Shown here: positions 61,011 through 64,000 of the stretch, in pieces
Position numbering within the stretch: the stretch's first letter is position 1
How the letters are laid out: each line of letters opens with the position of its first letter
Source: Amphirosellinia nigrospora
Taxonomy: Eukaryota; Ascomycota; Sordariomycetes; Xylariales; Xylariaceae
DNA: 64,000 nucleotides
Direction: 5' to 3'
NCBI GenBank assembly: GCA_004123355.1
Contig: SCHM01000008.1
Coordinates: 801,501 to 865,500 of the forward strand
Translations under genes and position numbers: made by a program
The notes under the pieces: model-generated
What the model was told of the DNA's origin: nothing
What the model saw: only the letters and a program-made list of their open reading frames with translations
Databases searched by the model: none

Positions 61011-64000
61011 GGGAATAATATTATTAATATAATATTAAATTATTTATATTATAAAAATTAATAATAATAAACTTATTTTATAATTAAAATAAACTAAAAA
61101 TTAAAAAAAAACTAGTTATATTAATATAAATAACGTAAGCTTTTTATAAAAACTTTTAATTATTTTATTAAAAAAAAAAAAATAGCTATTAAAAATAATA
61201 ACTTTATTAAACTATTATAAATTAATAACTATTTAGCTTTTATTTACGCTATAAACTTTTTTTTAAATAATAAATATAAAATATAAAAAATATAGCTTTA
61301 TTTATTTAAGCTATATAACTTATTTATAAAATTTATTATAAATTTTATTAAAAACTTTTATATTTTTTCGATTAAAAAAATAAGCTTTTATATTTAGTTT
61401 TATTTTTTATTAATTATTAATAAAAAAAATTTAAGCTATTTTATTTTAAAAATATTAATTTTATTTTTATTTATTTAAATATTATAAGCTTCGATAATTT
61501 TAGCAAACTTAGTTATTTCGGAAGTTTTTTTAATATAAATATAAATACTATTATTAGTTATATTTTTAAAAAAATTATAAATTTTTTAATATTTAAAATA
61601 AAATATATTTTTAAAAGCTTAAACTTAAAAAGCTTTTTTAATATTAATATATATAGTTTTTTTAATAGCGGCGCTATTTTAATATTTATAATAAGGTTAT
61701 ATACTATATTAATAAAAAAAATATTTAAAAATTAAACGTTAAAAATATTAATAGCTAAAAATAAAAATACCGTTTTTTACGTAAAACTAGTAGCGTAGTT
61801 ATTAGTTTTATTAAGCGCTACTATAAAAATAACTATAAAATTAATTAATTTATTTATAAATATTAATTTTATTAATATTATATTAATTATAATAGCTATA
61901 ATAATTAACGTTATATTAAATTTAATATTTATTATAATAAATAAATTTAATAATTAAAAATTTTAAGCTAACTATTTTAGCTAATAATATTATTAAAATA
62001 ACCGTTATAATAGCTAAAATTTTTATAGCTAATTTTTATAAGCTAATATATATATTACTATTATAATTTTTATAAATTTATCCTAATTTAATATTTTTAT
62101 TTATTTTAATTAAAATTTATAATATTAATAACTAAAATAATTTTAAAAGTTTTTATATTTATTATAATATTTATTATATTTTTATATAGCTATAAAATAA
62201 AAATTATAGTTAATAAATAATAGTTTATATTTAACTATAAATACGCGCTTTTATTAGCCGCAATAATTATAATATATATATTAATAATTTTTTATAATAT
62301 TTATAACTACGGATTAAAACTTCGAAATTAATAATAAAGTTATTAAAGTCGAAAAAATAATAATACTTTTAAAATAGTTAATAATAGCTTTATAAAAATA
62401 AAAAAAAATTATTAATTAATATATTTAATTATAGTTTTTTATTTATAATTTAATTTTTTTTTTATATTTTATAATTTAAAGCTATTTATTATTATCGATT
62501 TTTAAATAAAAAATTTAAATTTAATTTAACGCGTTATTTTATACGTTTTTTTAATAGTAATTATTTAGTTTTTACGTTTTTTTACTATATTTTAACGTAT
62601 TAAAATATTTATTGCTAATTATAGTTTTATTTATATTTAAATTAATATATATTTTTACGTTTTAACCGGTTAGCAAAACGTATATATAAAAGCGAAAATA
62701 CGTATAGCTTAAATATAAAGCTTTATTATATATTTACGTTTAACGCTTTAAATATAAATATTTTTAATTTAAAGATTTTATTTAATTTATTTTATATAAA
62801 TAATAAATTATTATTAAAAATATTTTACTTTTTAATTATATTTTTTTTAGCTAATTTATATTAGCTTAAATATTAAAAAAGTTTATTTTATAAAATAATA
62901 TTTAAATTAATATTATATATATATTATTTAAAAATAATAAATAAAAAAATATTAATACGCGCTATATTTTAATAAATATATAGCTTATATTTTATATATA
63001 TAAAATAAAAATATTAAATAATTTATATTTTTATAATATTTATAATAAATAAAATTAAACTAATATATATAAAAAATACTACTACTATAGTATTTTTTAT
63101 CGGTATTATATTTAGATTTTTTTTATTTAAACGCGCATTATTAGTTTAATATACGCTATAATAGCTATTATATTTTTTATTATAGTAACGTTTACGATCG
63201 CTACTATAGTTATAGCTATAGTTACGGCTACGGTTATAATTATAGCTATAGTTTTAACTGCTATTATATATTATTATTATTTTTTTTATTTTATATTATT
63301 ATTTTTTTTTTATAAATTTTTTTATTTTTTTTATAATAACTATAATTTTTATTATAATTATTATTACGTTATTTATTACGTTTATTATTAAAATAATAAT
63401 AACGTTTATAATAAATTAATATTTATTTTTTAATCGATAATAATTAAATATTTATAATTATTATATTTAAAACGTAAATTTTAAAAGTTTTTATTACTAT
63501 TTTTCGAATAATTATAAAAAAGTTTAACGTTTAAAAATTTATGCTTTATTTTTTTTTTAATTTATAGCGCGTTTTATCGATTTTTTTTATATATTTATTT
63601 AATATATATTTTTTTTTAATAAATAAATATAATTAATAATTATTTTAGCTTATTAGTTATAAATATTTTTTATAATATTTTATTAAAAATTATTTTGCGC
63701 TAAAGTTTTATTTTTACGGTATATTATAGCTATTATAAATTAAATAAATATATTTTTATTTTACGTTATATTAAATAAAAAAAAATTATTTTTAAAGAAT
63801 TTTTTATAGCGTATTTAAAATATATTTTAAAACGTTTTTTTAGCTTTTTAAATATTAAGCTTAAGCTTATTTTTTATTAAATATAACAATCGGTAAGTTT
63901 AATTTTATTATTTTATTATAAAAAAGCAGAACTTACGAAAAAATAATTAAATAGCTTTAAAATTTAGCTATTATTTAATAATTTATATTATTAAGCTTAT
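61011..64000. repeat. AT-rich RIP-ruined block, possibly a retroelement fossil
   Basis: Extreme AT content with residual CG and AGCT words and no open frame. At about 63175-63260 the sequence has a 6-bp periodicity (ATAGCT/ATAGTT/ACGGCT). On the minus strand this reads as alternating polar/basic dipeptides, like the arginine-rich linker of a nucleic-acid-binding protein. The block runs off the window. Family unresolved. Confidence 0.5.

Overview
The window looks like a chromosomal segment of a filamentous ascomycete (Pezizomycotina) with AT-isochore architecture. Long tracts have lost almost all C and G, apart from AGCT, CG and GC remnants, and are full of TA. They contain recognisable repeats that have been ruined throughout. 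This is the footprint of repeat-induced point mutation (RIP). Short islands of ordinary composition sit between them. No species can be named from sequence alone.

Layout. 1-6123: RIP-ruined AT-rich DNA of unknown origin. 6124-25379: a nest of one LTR-retroelement family (LTR about 208 bp, element about 5.6-5.7 kb, 6-bp target duplications), broken by copies of a 1.5-1.6 kb DNA element and by a small GC-rich insertion. 25380-27259: an island with one gene for a PD-(D/E)XK nuclease-like protein. 27266-34537: another LTR element with the DNA element nested in it. 34538-39668: an island with a small MADS-like/AT-hook gene and, divergent from it, a large coiled-coil protein gene. 39669-42370: AT-rich DNA. 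42371-61010: a large island of intermediate decay holding a zinc-finger gene, a second diverged copy of the large-gene/MADS-like divergent pair, several unassigned decayed genes, a SAP-like fragment and a decayed DUF3435 tyrosine recombinase (the family of Starship captains). 61011-64000: AT-rich DNA.

The most notable result is a conserved head-to-head gene pair, seen twice in mirror orientation. One member is a small putative DNA-binding protein (MADS-like domain, with an AT-hook in the better copy). The other is a protein of roughly 950-1090 residues with coiled coil and a conserved C-terminal block that I cannot assign to a known family. The copies are full-length homologues but clearly diverged, so this is not a recent local duplication. 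The second pair shares an island with a DUF3435 recombinase remnant, so it may be cargo of, or a passenger beside, a dead Starship-like element.

Only the small MADS-like gene at 35089-35715 is an uninterrupted gene of convincing quality. The nuclease-like gene and the first large gene read well but in several frames. Genes in 42371-61010 carry many in-frame TAA/TAG codons of the kind C-to-T and G-to-A change produces. All function statements rest on motif reading by eye; no database search was run.
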